Positions 1 through 10,852 of a DNA stretch of 64,000 nt are shown here, piece after piece. The DNA is from Ectopseudomonas guguanensis (GTDB lineage Bacteria > Pseudomonadota > Gammaproteobacteria > Pseudomonadales > Pseudomonadaceae). Location: contig NZ_FNJJ01000002.1 of NCBI RefSeq assembly GCF_900104265.1, positions 173,370-237,369 of the forward strand. The letters are read 5' to 3'. Position numbers and translations under genes: made by a program. The notes under the pieces were generated by a model. It was not told the origin of the DNA. It worked only from the letters and a program-made list of their open reading frames with translations, and made no database searches. The number at the start of each line of letters is the position of its first letter. The stretch's first letter is position 1.

Positions 1-205
1 CGGGCAGACCGGCAGCAACTTCGAGCTGCCGGCCTACACCACGGTGGATCTGCTGGCCCGCTGGCAGGCCACCAAGGACCTGAGCCTGGGCCTGAACCTC
101 AACAACCTGTTCGATCGCAAGTACTACGAGCGCTCGTTCAACAGCGTCTGGGTAATGCCCGGCGATCCGCGCAACCTCAGCGTCAACCTGACCCTCAACC
201 TGTGA
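1..205 (+). CDS. TonB-dependent siderophore receptor, C-terminal end (partial)
   Basis: The 5' end lies outside the window; 67 residues are visible, in the frame whose first full codon starts at base 2. The text is the last strands of an outer-membrane beta barrel: a LNLNNLFDRKYYER stretch, then a WVMPGDPRNL turn and a final NLTLNL strand. That ending is typical of ferric-siderophore receptors of the FhuE/FpvA type, which import iron chelates using TonB energy. The ligand cannot be told from this fragment. The next gene starts 14 bases after the stop, so the two are probably co-transcribed. Confidence 0.85.
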   Translation, partial: GQTGSNFELPAYTTVDLLARWQATKDLSLGLNLNNLFDRKYYERSFNSVWVMPGDPRNLSVNLTLNL

Positions 206-218
206 ATTGGAGATATTC

Positions 219-938
219 ATGCGCATTCCCGCCTGCCTGCTGCTCGCCGGCCTGTTCGCCAGCAGCGGCGCCCTCGCCCACGGTCTGTGGACCGAAGAGC
301 GTCGCGGCAACATCGAAGTGGTCTACGGCCATGGCGCCGAGGACGACGCCTTCAAGCCGGAGAAGATCAGCGGCGCCTGGGCCTATGACGCCGCCGGCAA
401 GATGATCCCGGTGACCGTCGAGCGCCTGGCCGACCATGCCCGCCTGCAACCCTTGAAGAACCCCGCCGTACTCGGCGTGGCACTGGACAACGGCGCCTGG
501 TCGAAGACCCCGGACGGCCAGTGGGTCAACCAGGGCCGCAGCCAGGTGCCGAACTCGACCCAGTCGCTGCACACCTACAAGTACAGCCTGGCGATCTACG
601 CCGAAGGCGCAAAGCTGCCTGCCTTGGATCAGTTGAAGATGGTCATAGTGCCGGAAGTCGACCCGCTCAAGGTCGGCCCGGGCAAGCCGCTGCCGGTGCG
701 CGTGCTGGTGGACGGCAAGCCGATGGCAGGCGTCGAACTGGTCGGTGACTATCGCGGCGCGCCGCACCAGGTCAGCGCGGTAACCGATGCCGAGGGCCGT
801 GCCCAGGTCACGGTGCGCAACGAGGCGCTGAACATCATCAGCGCCTCGGTCTACGTACCGGTGGAAAACGACCCGAATATCGAGAGCCGCGGCCTGTTCA
901 CCTCGCTGACCTTCCTTGGCCAGCCGCACCACGAGTAA
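219..938 (+). CDS. DUF4198 family periplasmic protein
   Basis: A 239-residue secreted protein. The ATG at 219 is chosen because GGAG lies at 209-212, and it gives a clean signal peptide (MRIPACLLLAGLFASSGALA, cleavage before HGLWTE). An in-frame TTG at 207 is possible but has no ribosome site. The rest resembles the DUF4198 family, often found beside TonB receptors and sometimes labelled nickel- or cobalt-uptake related. Features include a HGLWTE start and a late carboxypeptidase-like beta segment (GVELVGDYRG, DAEGRAQVTV). It directly follows the TonB receptor, so a periplasmic role in the same metal or siderophore uptake is a reasonable inference, but the substrate is unknown. Confidence 0.75.
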   Translation: MRIPACLLLAGLFASSGALAHGLWTEERRGNIEVVYGHGAEDDAFKPEKISGAWAYDAAGKMIPVTVERLADHARLQPLKNPAVLGVALDNGAWSKTPDGQWVNQGRSQVPNSTQSLHTYKYSLAIYAEGAKLPALDQLKMVIVPEVDPLKVGPGKPLPVRVLVDGKPMAGVELVGDYRGAPHQVSAVTDAEGRAQVTVRNEALNIISASVYVPVENDPNIESRGLFTSLTFLGQPHHE

Positions 939-958
939 GCCCTCGCCGCGTGCCATGG

Positions 959-995
959 AAAAAGCCGGTGACGCTGACGCGCCACCGGCTTTTTT
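959..995. terminator. Bidirectional rho-independent terminator
   Basis: AAAGCCGGTG and CACCGGCTTT form a stem around a 12-base loop, with an A-run before and a T-run after. It lies between the convergent DUF4198 gene and hisC, so it can end transcripts from both sides. Confidence 0.85.
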
Positions 996-1007
996 CGGCC
1001 CGCCTGA

Positions 1008-2060
1008 TCAAAGACTTTGCAGAGCGTCCAGCAAGGCCTGGTTCTGCTCCGGCGTACCGATGGTGATACGCAGGAACTGGGCGATGCGCGGCTGCTTGAA
1101 GTGGCGCACGATCACGCCCTGCTCGCGCAGGCCGGCTGCCAGCGTTGCAGCATCCTTGCTCGGATGACGGGCGAAGACGAAATTGGCGGCCGACGGCAGC
1201 ACCTCGAAGCCCAGCCCCTGCAACCCGGCGACCACCCTCTCGCGGCTGGCAATCACCTGCCGGCAGGTCTGCTCGAAATACTCGCGATCCTCGAACGCCG
1301 CCGCCGCGCCGGCAATGGCCATGCGATCGAGCGGATAGGAGTTGAAGCTGTTCTTGATCCGCTCCAGCGCTTCGATCAGATCCGGGTGACCGACCGCGAT
1401 GCCGACGCGCAGACCGGCCAGCGAACGCGACTTGGACAGGGTCTGGGTGACCAGCAGATTCGGGTACTTGTCGACCAGGGCGATGGCACTCTGGCCGCCG
1501 AAGTCGATATAGGCCTCATCCACCAGCACCACCGAATCCGGGCTGCCCTGCAAAAGACGCTCGACGGCCTCGAGCGGCAGCAGGCAGCCGGTCGGCGCGT
1601 TGGGGTTGGGGAAGATGATGCCGCCATTGGGGCGGGCATAGTCTTCGACGCGAATCTGGAACTGCTCGTCCAGCGGCACCTGCTGGTAATCGATGCCGTA
1701 CAGACCGCAGTACACCGGATAGAAGCTGTAGCTGATATCCGGGAACAGCAGTGGTGCCTGGTGCTGGAACAGCCCATGGAAGGCGTGCGCCAGCACCTCG
1801 TCGGAGCCATTGCCGACGAACACCTGGGCGGTGCTCACGCCGTAGTAGTCGGCCACCGCCTGTTTCAGCCGGTCACCGTTGGGGTCCGGGTACAGGCGCA
1901 GGTCGTCGTTGACCTCGGCCTGCATGGCGGCGATGGCCTTGGGCGACGGCCCATAGGGGTTCTCGTTGGTGTTGAGCTTGACCAGCTTGCTCAGCTTGGG
2001 CTGCTCGCCTGGCACATAGGGCACCAGGTCCTTGACGAAGGGGCTCCAGAATTTGCTCAT
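1008..2060 (-). CDS. hisC: Histidinol-phosphate aminotransferase
   Basis: A 350-residue cytosolic PLP enzyme that makes L-histidinol phosphate from imidazole-acetol phosphate and glutamate. It is a fold-type I aminotransferase. The substrate-binding [12 protein letters not shown] stretch is near residue 29, NPNAPTG near 152, the cofactor-facing DEAYIDF near 181, and the Schiff-base lysine is K210 in [12 protein letters not shown]. Length is normal. It is the last of hisG-hisD-hisC on this strand, 128 bases after hisD, with a REP pair in the gap, and is followed by the bidirectional terminator. Confidence 0.96.
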   Translation of the reverse strand: MSKFWSPFVKDLVPYVPGEQPKLSKLVKLNTNENPYGPSPKAIAAMQAEVNDDLRLYPDPNGDRLKQAVADYYGVSTAQVFVGNGSDEVLAHAFHGLFQHQAPLLFPDISYSFYPVYCGLYGIDYQQVPLDEQFQIRVEDYARPNGGIIFPNPNAPTGCLLPLEAVERLLQGSPDSVVLVDEAYIDFGGQSAIALVDKYPNLLVTQTLSKSRSLAGLRVGIAVGHPDLIEALERIKNSFNSYPLDRMAIAGAAAAFEDREYFEQTCRQVIASRERVVAGLQGLGFEVLPSAANFVFARHPSKDAATLAAGLREQGVIVRHFKQPRIAQFLRITIGTPEQNQALLDALQSL

Positions 2061-2132
2061 CTGCCCTTCTCTCCTCGAATGCGTTGCGTGGGGTGATGGG
2101 TATCGCCTCGCTCAGCCTGCGAAGCTCGATCC

Positions 2133-2186
2133 GTAGGGTGCGCCGTGCGCACCACAACCTTCACAAGGTGCGCTCAGCGCACCCTA
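2133..2186. repeat. REP pair, family 1 (GTAGGGTGCGC type)
   Basis: A left copy reads GTAGGGTGCGCC and closes with GCGCACC (2133-2153). An inverted copy, GGTGCGCTCAGCGCACCCTA, lies at 2167-2186. Each copy is a short hairpin and the pair faces head to head. It occupies most of the hisD-hisC gap. The same unit recurs at 41594, 44599, 45568, 50244 and 50287. Confidence 0.85.
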
Positions 2187-2188
2187 TC

Positions 2189-3496
2189 TCACTTGATCCG
2201 ATACTCGGCGCTACGCGCATGCGCGGTCAGCGATTCGCCGCGCGCCAGCACCGAGGCGCTCTTGCCAAGCTCCGACGCGCCGTCCGGCGAGCAGAAGATG
2301 ATCGACGAACGCTTCTGGAAGTCGTACACCCCCAGCGGCGAGGAAAAGCGCGCGGTGCCGGAAGTGGGCAGCACGTGGTTGGGGCCGGCCACGTAATCGC
2401 CCAGCGCTTCGGCAGTGTAACGGCCCATGAAGATCGCACCGGCATGACGAATCTCGGGCAACCAGGCCTCCGGGTCGGCCACCGACAGCTCCAGATGCTC
2501 CGGCGCGATGCGGTTGGCCACCTCGATGGCCTGGGCCATGTCCGCCACCTGAATCAGAGCGCCACGGCCTTCCAGCGAGGTGCGGATGATCTCGGCCCGC
2601 TCCATGGTCGGCAGCAGCTTGGCGATGCTTTCGGCAACCTTGTCGAGAAAGGCGGCATCGGGGCTGACCAGAATCGACTGGGCATCCTCGTCGTGCTCGG
2701 CCTGGGAGAACAGGTCCATGGCGATCCAGTCCGGATCGGTCTGGCCGTCGCACACCACGAGAATTTCAGAAGGCCCGGCGATCATGTCGATACCGACCTT
2801 GCCAAACACGTGGCGCTTGGCGGTGGCCACGTAGATGTTGCCCGGGCCGACGATCTTGTCCACCGGCGGCACGCTCTCGGTGCCATAGGCCAGCGCCGCC
2901 ACGGCCTGCGCGCCACCGATGGTGAACACGCGATCGACGCCGGCGATGGCGGCGGCAGCCAGGACGATCTCGTTGATCTCGCCGCGCGGGGTCGGCACCA
3001 CCATGACCACCTCGGGCACGCCGGCGACCTTGGCCGGGATGGCGTTCATCAGCACCGAGGACGGATAGGAGGCCTTGCCGCCCGGCACATACAGGCCGGC
3101 GCGGTCCAGCGGCGTGACCTTCTGCCCCAGCACGGTGCCGTCGGCCTCGCTGTAGCGCCAGGAATCCTGCTTCTGCTTCTCGTGGTAACTGCGCACGCGT
3201 TCGGCGGCCACTTCAAGGGCCTGGCGCTGCTCAGCGCTGATGCGGGTCAGCGCCAGCTCCAGACGCTCGCGTGGCAGGATCAGGTCGGCCATGCTGGCGA
3301 CCTCCAGGCCATCGAAGCGCTGGGTGTACTCGACCAGGGCGGCATCGCCACGCTGACGCACGGCCTGGATGATTTCCAGCACGCGCTGGTTGACGCCATC
3401 GTCGGACACACTCTCCCAGCTCAGCAGATGATCCAGGTGTCGGGCGAAGTCCTGGTCAGCGGCGTTGAGTCGGCGAACAGCAATGGGAGCGGTCAT
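2189..3496 (-). CDS. hisD: Histidinol dehydrogenase
   Basis: A 435-residue zinc enzyme catalysing the last two steps of histidine synthesis, histidinol to histidine with NAD. The NAD/substrate signature [17 protein letters not shown] is in the middle, followed by GPSEILVV, the zinc-site [10 protein letters not shown] segment and the PEHLEL stretch near residue 350. Length matches the family. It lies between hisG (123 bases upstream) and hisC, the usual Pseudomonas arrangement. A small hairpin (CCGCGAC/GTCGCGG, 3594-3612) lies in the hisG-hisD gap. Confidence 0.97.
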   Translation of the reverse strand: MTAPIAVRRLNAADQDFARHLDHLLSWESVSDDGVNQRVLEIIQAVRQRGDAALVEYTQRFDGLEVASMADLILPRERLELALTRISAEQRQALEVAAERVRSYHEKQKQDSWRYSEADGTVLGQKVTPLDRAGLYVPGGKASYPSSVLMNAIPAKVAGVPEVVMVVPTPRGEINEIVLAAAAIAGVDRVFTIGGAQAVAALAYGTESVPPVDKIVGPGNIYVATAKRHVFGKVGIDMIAGPSEILVVCDGQTDPDWIAMDLFSQAEHDEDAQSILVSPDAAFLDKVAESIAKLLPTMERAEIIRTSLEGRGALIQVADMAQAIEVANRIAPEHLELSVADPEAWLPEIRHAGAIFMGRYTAEALGDYVAGPNHVLPTSGTARFSSPLGVYDFQKRSSIIFCSPDGASELGKSASVLARGESLTAHARSAEYRIK

Positions 3497-3619
3497 GGCA
3501 AAGCCTCGTGTAATAGCAAATCTCAGGCGCCGCTAGAGTAGCAAGCCCACCGTGCGGGCACCCAAGAAAAATGGCTATGACACGGATAGGCTGCCGCGAC
3601 CAGAAGTCGCGGAAAGGAG

Positions 3620-4255
3620 TCAGCCTTGGTGTCGTGCTTCGATGGCGCCACGCAGGGTATCGATCAAGGACTGGATGCGCGCATGCTGCATCTTCATCGA
3701 AGCCTTGTTGACGATCAGTCGCGAGCTGATGGTGGCGATCAGTTCCTGCGGCTCCAGGCCGTTGGCACGCAGGGTGTTGCCGGTGTCGACCACGTCGATG
3801 ATCTTGTCGGCCAGGCCCACCAGCGGCGCCAGTTCCATCGAGCCGTAGAGCTTGATGATGTCGACCTGACGGCCCTGCTCGGCGTAGTAACGCTTGGCGA
3901 CATTGACGAACTTGGTGGCCACGCGCAGCCGGCCCTTGGGCTCCGGCGCGCCGACCCGGCCTGCGGTCATCAGCTTGCACTTGGCGATCTGCAGATCCAG
4001 CGGCTCGTAGATGCCCTGGCCGCCGTATTCCATCAATACGTCCTTGCCGGCCACGCCGAGGTCGGCCGCGCCATGCTCGACATAGGTCGGCACGTCGGTG
4101 GCACGCACGATCAAAAGGCGCACGTCATCCTGAGTGGTGGGAATGATCAGCTTGCGGCTCTTGTCCGGGTTATCGGTCGGCTCGATGCCCGCAGCCGCCA
4201 GCAACGGCAGGGTGTCATCGAGAATGCGGCCTTTGGACAGGGCGATGGTCAGCAT
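3620..4255 (-). CDS. hisG: ATP phosphoribosyltransferase, short form catalytic subunit
   Basis: A 211-residue enzyme for the committed step of histidine synthesis, joining ATP and PRPP. It begins [19 protein letters not shown] and carries the PRPP-loop region [14 protein letters not shown] near residue 160. It lacks the C-terminal regulatory domain of the long form. Short HisG proteins work with the HisZ regulatory subunit, which is not in this window. It follows murA after a 176-base gap holding a large structured element. Confidence 0.96.
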   Translation of the reverse strand: MLTIALSKGRILDDTLPLLAAAGIEPTDNPDKSRKLIIPTTQDDVRLLIVRATDVPTYVEHGAADLGVAGKDVLMEYGGQGIYEPLDLQIAKCKLMTAGRVGAPEPKGRLRVATKFVNVAKRYYAEQGRQVDIIKLYGSMELAPLVGLADKIIDVVDTGNTLRANGLEPQELIATISSRLIVNKASMKMQHARIQSLIDTLRGAIEARHQG

Positions 4256-4339
4256 GGAACGGTTTCCTTGAGCGGAAGCGGCCGCCCGAGAGGGGTGGCC
4301 ACACTATCTGCGATCTCGCGAGCTAGAGTCATGCAAGGC

Positions 4340-4398
4340 AAAAACAGGCGAGGAAGCGGAGTTTACAAGTTGTAAATGAGCATTCCGAGCCTGTTTTT
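4340..4398. repeat. Structured palindromic element between murA and hisG
   Basis: The outer arms AAAAACAGGC (4340-4349) and GCCTGTTTTT (4389-4398) pair perfectly. Inside, GGAA and TTCC pair, and TTTACAA/TTGTAAA forms an apical stem around one G. Both ends are A/T runs, so it can act as a terminator in either direction or fold as a cruciform. From memory it resembles an extragenic element recurring in Pseudomonas genomes, but this was not searched. Confidence 0.7.
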
Positions 4399-4431
4399 AA
4401 CGCAGCAGGACCGACGCGCAGCAGATCGCCA

Positions 4432-5959
<1,528 letters not shown>

Positions 5960-6014
5960 GCTCGACCTCGACTGACGCATTCGGGCTACCTACGCCCGCG
6001 GGTCGGCCATCATA

Positions 6015-6074
6015 CAAAAAAGCCTCCCGCCTGCGAACCCCGCCAGCAGCGGTGCTGACGGAACGCCGGGAGGC
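6015..6074 (-). terminator. Terminator after mlaB
   Basis: On the minus strand GCCTCCCG pairs with CGGGAGGC across a loop that holds a smaller CAGCA/TGCTG stem, and a run of six T follows. It separates the mla operon from ibaG-murA. Confidence 0.75.
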
Positions 6075-6077
6075 GCC

Positions 6078-6386
6078 TCAGGACTGCAGCGGCAGCAACT
6101 CCAGCAGGCCGCTGACCTGGGCGATCTCGCGCATGTCGGCGGGCAGCGCGCTGATCGACAGCTCGCGCCCGGCCTTGCGCGCATCGCGAACGAACGCCAG
6201 CAGCAGCGCCAGACCGACGCTGCTGGATTTTTCCACGGCGCTGCAGTCGAGCGACAGGCGCCCCACGCTGCTGGCGGCGATCAGGCGCGCGCCCTGCTCG
6301 CGCAACTGCGGGCCGGTGCTGTAGTCCAGCACGCCAGCCAGATGCAGTTGCCCGGCACTCCGCTCGGTAAGGCTGGCCTGACTCAC
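6078..6386 (-). CDS. mlaB: STAS-domain protein of the Mla transporter
   Basis: A 102-residue cytoplasmic STAS protein that binds MlaF and regulates the MlaFEDB ABC complex. It shows the STAS strand-helix pattern: LDCSAVEKSSSVGLALLLAF with the conserved serine-rich loop, then a C-terminal helix. Its ATG overlaps the mlaC stop by four bases (ATGA), so translation is coupled. It is the last mla gene and a terminator follows. Confidence 0.88.
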   Translation of the reverse strand: MSQASLTERSAGQLHLAGVLDYSTGPQLREQGARLIAASSVGRLSLDCSAVEKSSSVGLALLLAFVRDARKAGRELSISALPADMREIAQVSGLLELLPLQS

Positions 6387-7015
6387 GACTCGCCCCGCGC
6401 CTGACGCGCACGGGCCACGGTATCAGCCCAGGTGTCGATGACCTTGTCCAGGTCGTTGCGATTGTTCTGCATCGACTGGGCGAACTGGTCACGGAACAGC
6501 TTGCCGACGTTGATGCCGTTGATCACCACGTTGCGCAGCTTCCAGGTGCCATCGATCGACACCATGGTGTAGGACAGCGGATAGACCGCACCCTTGCCAT
6601 CGCGAATCTCCATGCCCACCGAGGTGCGCTCGCCTTCGGCGCGGCCGCTGGCCGGCAGTACGCGGATGTCCTGGTTGTTGTACTCGAGCAGGGCGTTGCC
6701 ATAGAACTGCATCAGGCTGCGCTTGAAGTTCTCCTGGAAACGGCTCATCTGCTCGGGCGAGGCCTGGCGCGAATAGCGCACGGTCATCACGCCACGGGCG
6801 ATGCCATCGACATCCACCACCGGGCCGAGAATCTCGTTGAGCGAGTCGTAGAAAGCATTGGGATTGCTGCGGTATTGCTCCTTGTTGGCCTTCAGATCGG
6901 CCAGCAGGGTATCGGTGGTCTGCTGCACCACCTCATGGGCGCTGGGCGCGGCAAAGGCCAGCAGCGGCACGGCAGCCAGAAGCGCCAGCAGGGAATTACG
7001 CACGGTCTTGAACAT
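6383..7015 (-). CDS. mlaC: Periplasmic phospholipid-binding protein MlaC
   Basis: A 210-residue periplasmic shuttle of the Mla pathway (Tol-Pal/Ttg2D family) carrying phospholipids between the outer-membrane MlaA complex and MlaFEDB. The ATG at 7015 is chosen because GAGGG lies eight bases upstream and the signal peptide MFKTVRNSLLALLAAVPLLA starts there. An ATG at 7030 overlaps the mlaD stop and is the alternative. The mature part has the FYDSLNEILGPVVDVDGIAR region and VVINGINVGKLFRDQF near the C terminus. Confidence 0.93.
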   Translation of the reverse strand: MFKTVRNSLLALLAAVPLLAFAAPSAHEVVQQTTDTLLADLKANKEQYRSNPNAFYDSLNEILGPVVDVDGIARGVMTVRYSRQASPEQMSRFQENFKRSLMQFYGNALLEYNNQDIRVLPASGRAEGERTSVGMEIRDGKGAVYPLSYTMVSIDGTWKLRNVVINGINVGKLFRDQFAQSMQNNRNDLDKVIDTWADTVARARQARGES

Positions 7016-7029
7016 CTCGGGAGCCCTCA

Positions 7030-7500
7030 TCAATTGGCTTCATCTTTATTGACCGAATTGAGCAGGAATTTGCCAATCAGGTCTTCCAGCACCAGCGAGG
7101 ACTGCGTGTCGTGGATGGTGCTGCCGTCCTTGAGCACCTCCTCGTCACCACCGACGCTGATGCCGATGTATTTCTCGCCGAGCAGACCCGCGGTCAGGAT
7201 CGAGGCGGTGGAATCCTCGGGCAGGTTATTGACGTTGCCATCGAGCTCCAGGGTCACCCGGCCCATGTAGCTGTCGCGATCCAGGTCGATGGCGGTGACC
7301 TTGCCGATGGTCACGCCGGCCATGGTCACCTTGGCACGTACGGTCAACCCGGCGATGTTGTCGAAGTAGGCGTAGACCTTGTAGGTATCGCCGGCACTGC
7401 CGACGCTCAGGCCGCTGACGCGCAGGGCCAACAGCAGCAGGGCCAGCACACCGGCCATGAGGAACAGGCCGACACCAATCTCCAGCGTGCGGTTTTGCAT
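7030..7500 (-). CDS. mlaD: MCE-domain substrate-binding protein MlaD
   Basis: A 156-residue inner-membrane-anchored protein with one N-terminal membrane helix (IGVGLFLMAGVLALLLLALR) and an MCE domain (YKVYAYFDNIAGLTVRAKVT, VTIGKV, LLGEKYIGI). MlaD forms a hexameric ring that holds lipid above MlaE. Its ATG shares one base with the mlaE stop (TGATG), showing tight coupling. Length is typical for proteobacterial MlaD. Confidence 0.95.
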   Translation of the reverse strand: MQNRTLEIGVGLFLMAGVLALLLLALRVSGLSVGSAGDTYKVYAYFDNIAGLTVRAKVTMAGVTIGKVTAIDLDRDSYMGRVTLELDGNVNNLPEDSTASILTAGLLGEKYIGISVGGDEEVLKDGSTIHDTQSSLVLEDLIGKFLLNSVNKDEAN

Positions 7501-8297
7501 CAGAAGTCTCCAAACATCAAAGCGGTCAGAATGAAATCAAGGCCAAGTACGGCCAGCGAGGCATACACCACGGTGCGCGTGGTCGCGCGGCTGATGCCCT
7601 CGGAAGTGGGTTCGCAGTCATAGCCCTGGAACACGGCGATCCAGGTCACCACGAAGGCGAAGACGATGCTCTTGATCACGCCGTTGAGCACATCGTCATA
7701 AAAGGAAACACTGTTCTGCATGTTCGACCAGAACGAGCCCTCGTAGACGCCCAGCCAGTCCACCGCGACCATGGCCCCGCCCCAGATGCCGACAACGCTG
7801 AAGATCATCGCCAGCAGCGGCATGGAGATGAACCCGGCCCACAGCCGCGGGGCGATGATGTACTTGAGCGGATCGACGCCAATCATCTCCAGGCTGGACA
7901 GCTGCTCGGTGGACTTCATGTTGCCGATCTCGGCCGTCAGCGCCGAACCGGCGCGACCGGCGAACAGCAGCGCGGTGACTACCGGGCCGAGTTCGCGCAG
8001 CAGGGTCAGCGCGACCATCTGCCCGACCGCCTGCTCGGAGCCGTAGCTGACCAGGATGTTGTAACCCTGCAGGGCCAGCACCATGCCGATGAAGATGCCG
8101 GACACGACGATGATCGCCAGCGACATCACGCCGACCGCGAACAACTGCTTGATCAGCAGTTGCAGGGGTTTGCCGGCGCGGCTGCGGCCGAACAGCGCGC
8201 CTACCAGGAACAGCACCGAACGCCCCAGCGTCGCCACCACATCGATACCCGCACGACCGAACAGCCGCAGCCGTTCGAGCGGTGAAATTCTACGCAT
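7500..8297 (-). CDS. mlaE: Mla ABC transporter permease
   Basis: A 265-residue permease of the MlaE/YrbE family with about five membrane segments. The conserved coupling region [25 protein letters not shown] (split by helices) and [18 protein letters not shown] are present. The ATG at 8297 overlaps the mlaF stop by one base; a TTG one codon upstream is less likely. With MlaF, MlaD and MlaB it forms the inner-membrane phospholipid transporter that keeps the outer leaflet rich in LPS. Confidence 0.95.
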   Translation of the reverse strand: MRRISPLERLRLFGRAGIDVVATLGRSVLFLVGALFGRSRAGKPLQLLIKQLFAVGVMSLAIIVVSGIFIGMVLALQGYNILVSYGSEQAVGQMVALTLLRELGPVVTALLFAGRAGSALTAEIGNMKSTEQLSSLEMIGVDPLKYIIAPRLWAGFISMPLLAMIFSVVGIWGGAMVAVDWLGVYEGSFWSNMQNSVSFYDDVLNGVIKSIVFAFVVTWIAVFQGYDCEPTSEGISRATTRTVVYASLAVLGLDFILTALMFGDF

Positions 8298-9106
8298 CAA
8301 CCTCTCCCCAACAGATCTTCGCGATAGTCCGGCGCCGGAAAATGGAACGGCACCGGGCCGTCCGGAATGCCCTTCATGAACTGGCGAATACGCGGATTGT
8401 CCGACTCCATCAGCTCGGCCGGCGTGCCATGCCCCAGCACCTGGGCATCACCGACCACGTAGATGTAATCGGCGATGCTGGCGGTTTCCGCCAGATCGTG
8501 GGAAACCACCACGCTGGTGATCCCCAACGCATCGTTGAGCAGGCGAATCAGGCGCACCAGCACGCCCATGGCGATGGGGTCCTGACCGACGAACGGCTCG
8601 TCATACAGCAGAATCTGCGGATCGAGGGCAATCGCCCGCGCCAGCGCCACACGGCGCTTCATGCCGCCGGACAGCTCGTCCGGCATCAGCTCCACGGCCC
8701 CGCGCAAGCCAACGGCCTGCAGCTTCATCAGGACGATGTCGCGGATCATCTCCTCAGGGAGCTTGGTGTGCACACGCAACGGAAAGGCGACGTTCTCGAA
8801 CACGTCGAGGTCGGTGAACAGCGCACCACTCTGGAACAGCACGCCCATCTGCTTGCGCATGTCGAACAGCTCATCACGCGACAGCTTCGGCAGGCTGACC
8901 CCGCCGATACGAACATCGCCGGCAGAAGGGCGCAGTTCGGCGGCGATCAGCCGCAACAAGGTGGTCTTGCCACAGCCGGAAGGCCCCATGATGCCGGTGA
9001 CCTTGCCGCGCGGAATGCGGATGTCGACCTTGTCGAAGATCGACCGCGCGCCACGCTGAAAGCTGACGCCCTGCAACTCGATCGCGTACTGGTGCTCGGC
9101 GCTCAT
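8297..9106 (-). CDS. mlaF: Mla ABC transporter ATPase
   Basis: A 269-residue ATPase. The start at 9106 ([11 protein letters not shown]) has AAGGAG seven bases upstream; the longer open frame upstream has no family similarity. Walker A is GPSGCGKTT at residues 41-49, the signature is [14 protein letters not shown] and Walker B is [13 protein letters not shown], all intact. The C-terminal tail reaching past the ATPase core is usual for MlaF and contacts its partner. It is the first gene of the mlaFEDCB operon and faces kdsD across a 242-base gap. Confidence 0.96.
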   Translation of the reverse strand: MSAEHQYAIELQGVSFQRGARSIFDKVDIRIPRGKVTGIMGPSGCGKTTLLRLIAAELRPSAGDVRIGGVSLPKLSRDELFDMRKQMGVLFQSGALFTDLDVFENVAFPLRVHTKLPEEMIRDIVLMKLQAVGLRGAVELMPDELSGGMKRRVALARAIALDPQILLYDEPFVGQDPIAMGVLVRLIRLLNDALGITSVVVSHDLAETASIADYIYVVGDAQVLGHGTPAELMESDNPRIRQFMKGIPDGPVPFHFPAPDYREDLLGRG

Positions 9107-9312
9107 CTGAACTCCTTGAAAATCAGGCCTTCCTGGCAGACGCCACCTCCACGAGCGAGGACACGCGCCAGCCAGAGGGGGCCAAAATGGCGGCGAACTA
9201 TAGCATTTGCCGAACATACCGCCCAATAGCGCCACCATGCAGCGTTCAGACTTGCGACAGCTTCGACAACGCGCAACACGCAGCAAAGGTGAGCGCGGAA
9301 AGCTTTTCCCGT

Positions 9313-9318
9313 TATAAT
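9313..9318 (+). promoter_or_regulatory. Candidate -10 box for kdsD
   Basis: A perfect TATAAT lies 31 bases before the kdsD ATG in the mlaF-kdsD divergent gap. No good -35 box is visible at 16-18 bases, so this is a tentative call. Confidence 0.4.
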
Positions 9319-9348
9319 CCCCGTCTTTTTCGCCCGACAGCTCAGCCA

Positions 9349-10323
9349 ATGAACCAGACCCGCGACCTGATCGACTCCGCGCAGCGCACCATCCGCCTAG
9401 AACTTGAAGCGGTGCAGGAGCTTCTGCCCCGTATCAACGCCGATTTCATCAAGGCCTGCGAGCTGATCCTGAGTTGCAAGGGCCGTGTGGTGGTGGTCGG
9501 CATGGGCAAGTCCGGGCATATCGGCAACAAGATCGCCGCTACCCTGGCCAGTACCGGCACCACGGCGTTCTTCGTCCACCCGGCCGAAGCCAGCCATGGC
9601 GACATGGGCATGATCACCCGGGATGACATCGTCCTGGCCCTGTCCAACTCCGGCTCGACCGCCGAGATCGTCACCCTGCTGCCGCTGATCAAGCGCCTCG
9701 GCATCCGCCTGATCAGCATGACTGGCAACCCCGACTCGCCGCTGGCCAAGGCCGCCGAGGTCAACCTCGATGCGCGCGTGTCGCAGGAAGCCTGCCCGCT
9801 GAACCTGGCGCCGACCTCCTCGACCACCGCCAGCCTGGTGCTGGGCGATGCCCTGGCCATCGCCCTGCTGGAAGCGCGCGGCTTCACCGCCGAAGACTTC
9901 GCCTTCTCCCACCCCGGTGGCGCCCTCGGCCGCCGCCTGCTGCTCAAGGTGGAGAACGTGATGCACGCCGGCGACGCCCTGCCGCGGGTGAATCGCGGCA
10001 CCAGCCTGCGCGATGCGCTGCTGGAAATGACCCAGAAGGGCCTGGGCATGACCGTGGTGCTGGAAGCCGACGGCCGCCTCGCCGGCATCTTCACCGACGG
10101 CGATCTGCGCCGCACCCTGGACAAGGGCATCGACGTGCGCCAGGCCTCGATCGACGAAGTCATGACCCCGCACGGCAAGACCGCCCGCGCCGAGATGCTC
10201 GCCGCCGAAGCCCTGAAGATCATGGAAGACCACAAGATCAACGCCCTGGTAGTCGTGGACGAGCAGGACCGGCCGGTCGGCGCGCTCAACATGCACGACC
10301 TGCTGCGCGCGGGGGTGATGTGA
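9349..10323 (+). CDS. kdsD: D-arabinose 5-phosphate isomerase
   Basis: A 324-residue enzyme converting ribulose 5-phosphate to arabinose 5-phosphate, the first step to Kdo of LPS. An N-terminal SIS domain (VVVVGMGKSGHIGNKIAATL, LSNSGSTAEIV, and the histidine-bearing FSHPGGALGRRLL) is followed by two CBS domains (about residues 205-324). The ATG at 9349 matches the family start (MNQTRDLI). The stop overlaps the kdsC start (TGATG). It is first in the LPS synthesis and export operon. Confidence 0.95.
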   Translation: MNQTRDLIDSAQRTIRLELEAVQELLPRINADFIKACELILSCKGRVVVVGMGKSGHIGNKIAATLASTGTTAFFVHPAEASHGDMGMITRDDIVLALSNSGSTAEIVTLLPLIKRLGIRLISMTGNPDSPLAKAAEVNLDARVSQEACPLNLAPTSSTTASLVLGDALAIALLEARGFTAEDFAFSHPGGALGRRLLLKVENVMHAGDALPRVNRGTSLRDALLEMTQKGLGMTVVLEADGRLAGIFTDGDLRRTLDKGIDVRQASIDEVMTPHGKTARAEMLAAEALKIMEDHKINALVVVDEQDRPVGALNMHDLLRAGVM

Positions 10324-10844
10324 TGAACGATCTGCTGCGACGCGCCCGAGCGGTGAAACTGGCGATCTTCGATGTCGACGGCGTGCTCACCGACGGTCGC
10401 CTGTACTTCCTCGAAGACGGCAGCGAGTTCAAGACCTTCAACACGCTCGACGGCCACGGCATCAAGATGCTGATCAACTCCGGCGTGCAAACCGCCATCA
10501 TCAGCGGACGCAAGACCCCGGTGGTGGAGCGCCGCGCAAACAACCTCGGTATCCAGCACCTGTTCCAGGGCCGCGAGGACAAGCTGGTCGTGCTCGACGG
10601 TCTGCTCGCCGAACTCGGCCTAAGCTATGAGCAGGTCGCCTATCTGGGCGACGACCTGCCGGACCTTCCGGTGATTCGCCGGGTCGGACTGGGCATGGCC
10701 GTGGCCAGCGCCGACAGCTTCGTGCGCCAGCACGCCCATGGGGTGACCCAGGCGCGCGGCGGTGACGGCGCGGCGCGGGAATTCTGCGAACTGATCATGC
10801 GTGCCCAGGGCACACTGGATGCGGCCCAGGCCGCCTACCTGTAG
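10323..10844 (+). CDS. kdsC: Kdo 8-phosphate phosphatase
   Basis: A 173-residue HAD-family phosphatase that removes phosphate from Kdo-8-P. It has no cap domain, as expected for KdsC, which works as a tetramer. HAD motif I is FDVDGVLTDG with D17 and D19; IISGR is motif II and YLGDDLPDLPV is motif IV. The ATG at 10323 overlaps the kdsD stop by one base. Confidence 0.95.
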   Translation: MNDLLRRARAVKLAIFDVDGVLTDGRLYFLEDGSEFKTFNTLDGHGIKMLINSGVQTAIISGRKTPVVERRANNLGIQHLFQGREDKLVVLDGLLAELGLSYEQVAYLGDDLPDLPVIRRVGLGMAVASADSFVRQHAHGVTQARGGDGAAREFCELIMRAQGTLDAAQAAYL

Positions 10845-10852
10845 AGAACAGC

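Noticed and set aside
2084..3541. A 485-codon plus-strand frame opposite hisD
   Set aside because: It is antisense to a certain hisD gene, with the usual shadow composition and no plausible protein features.
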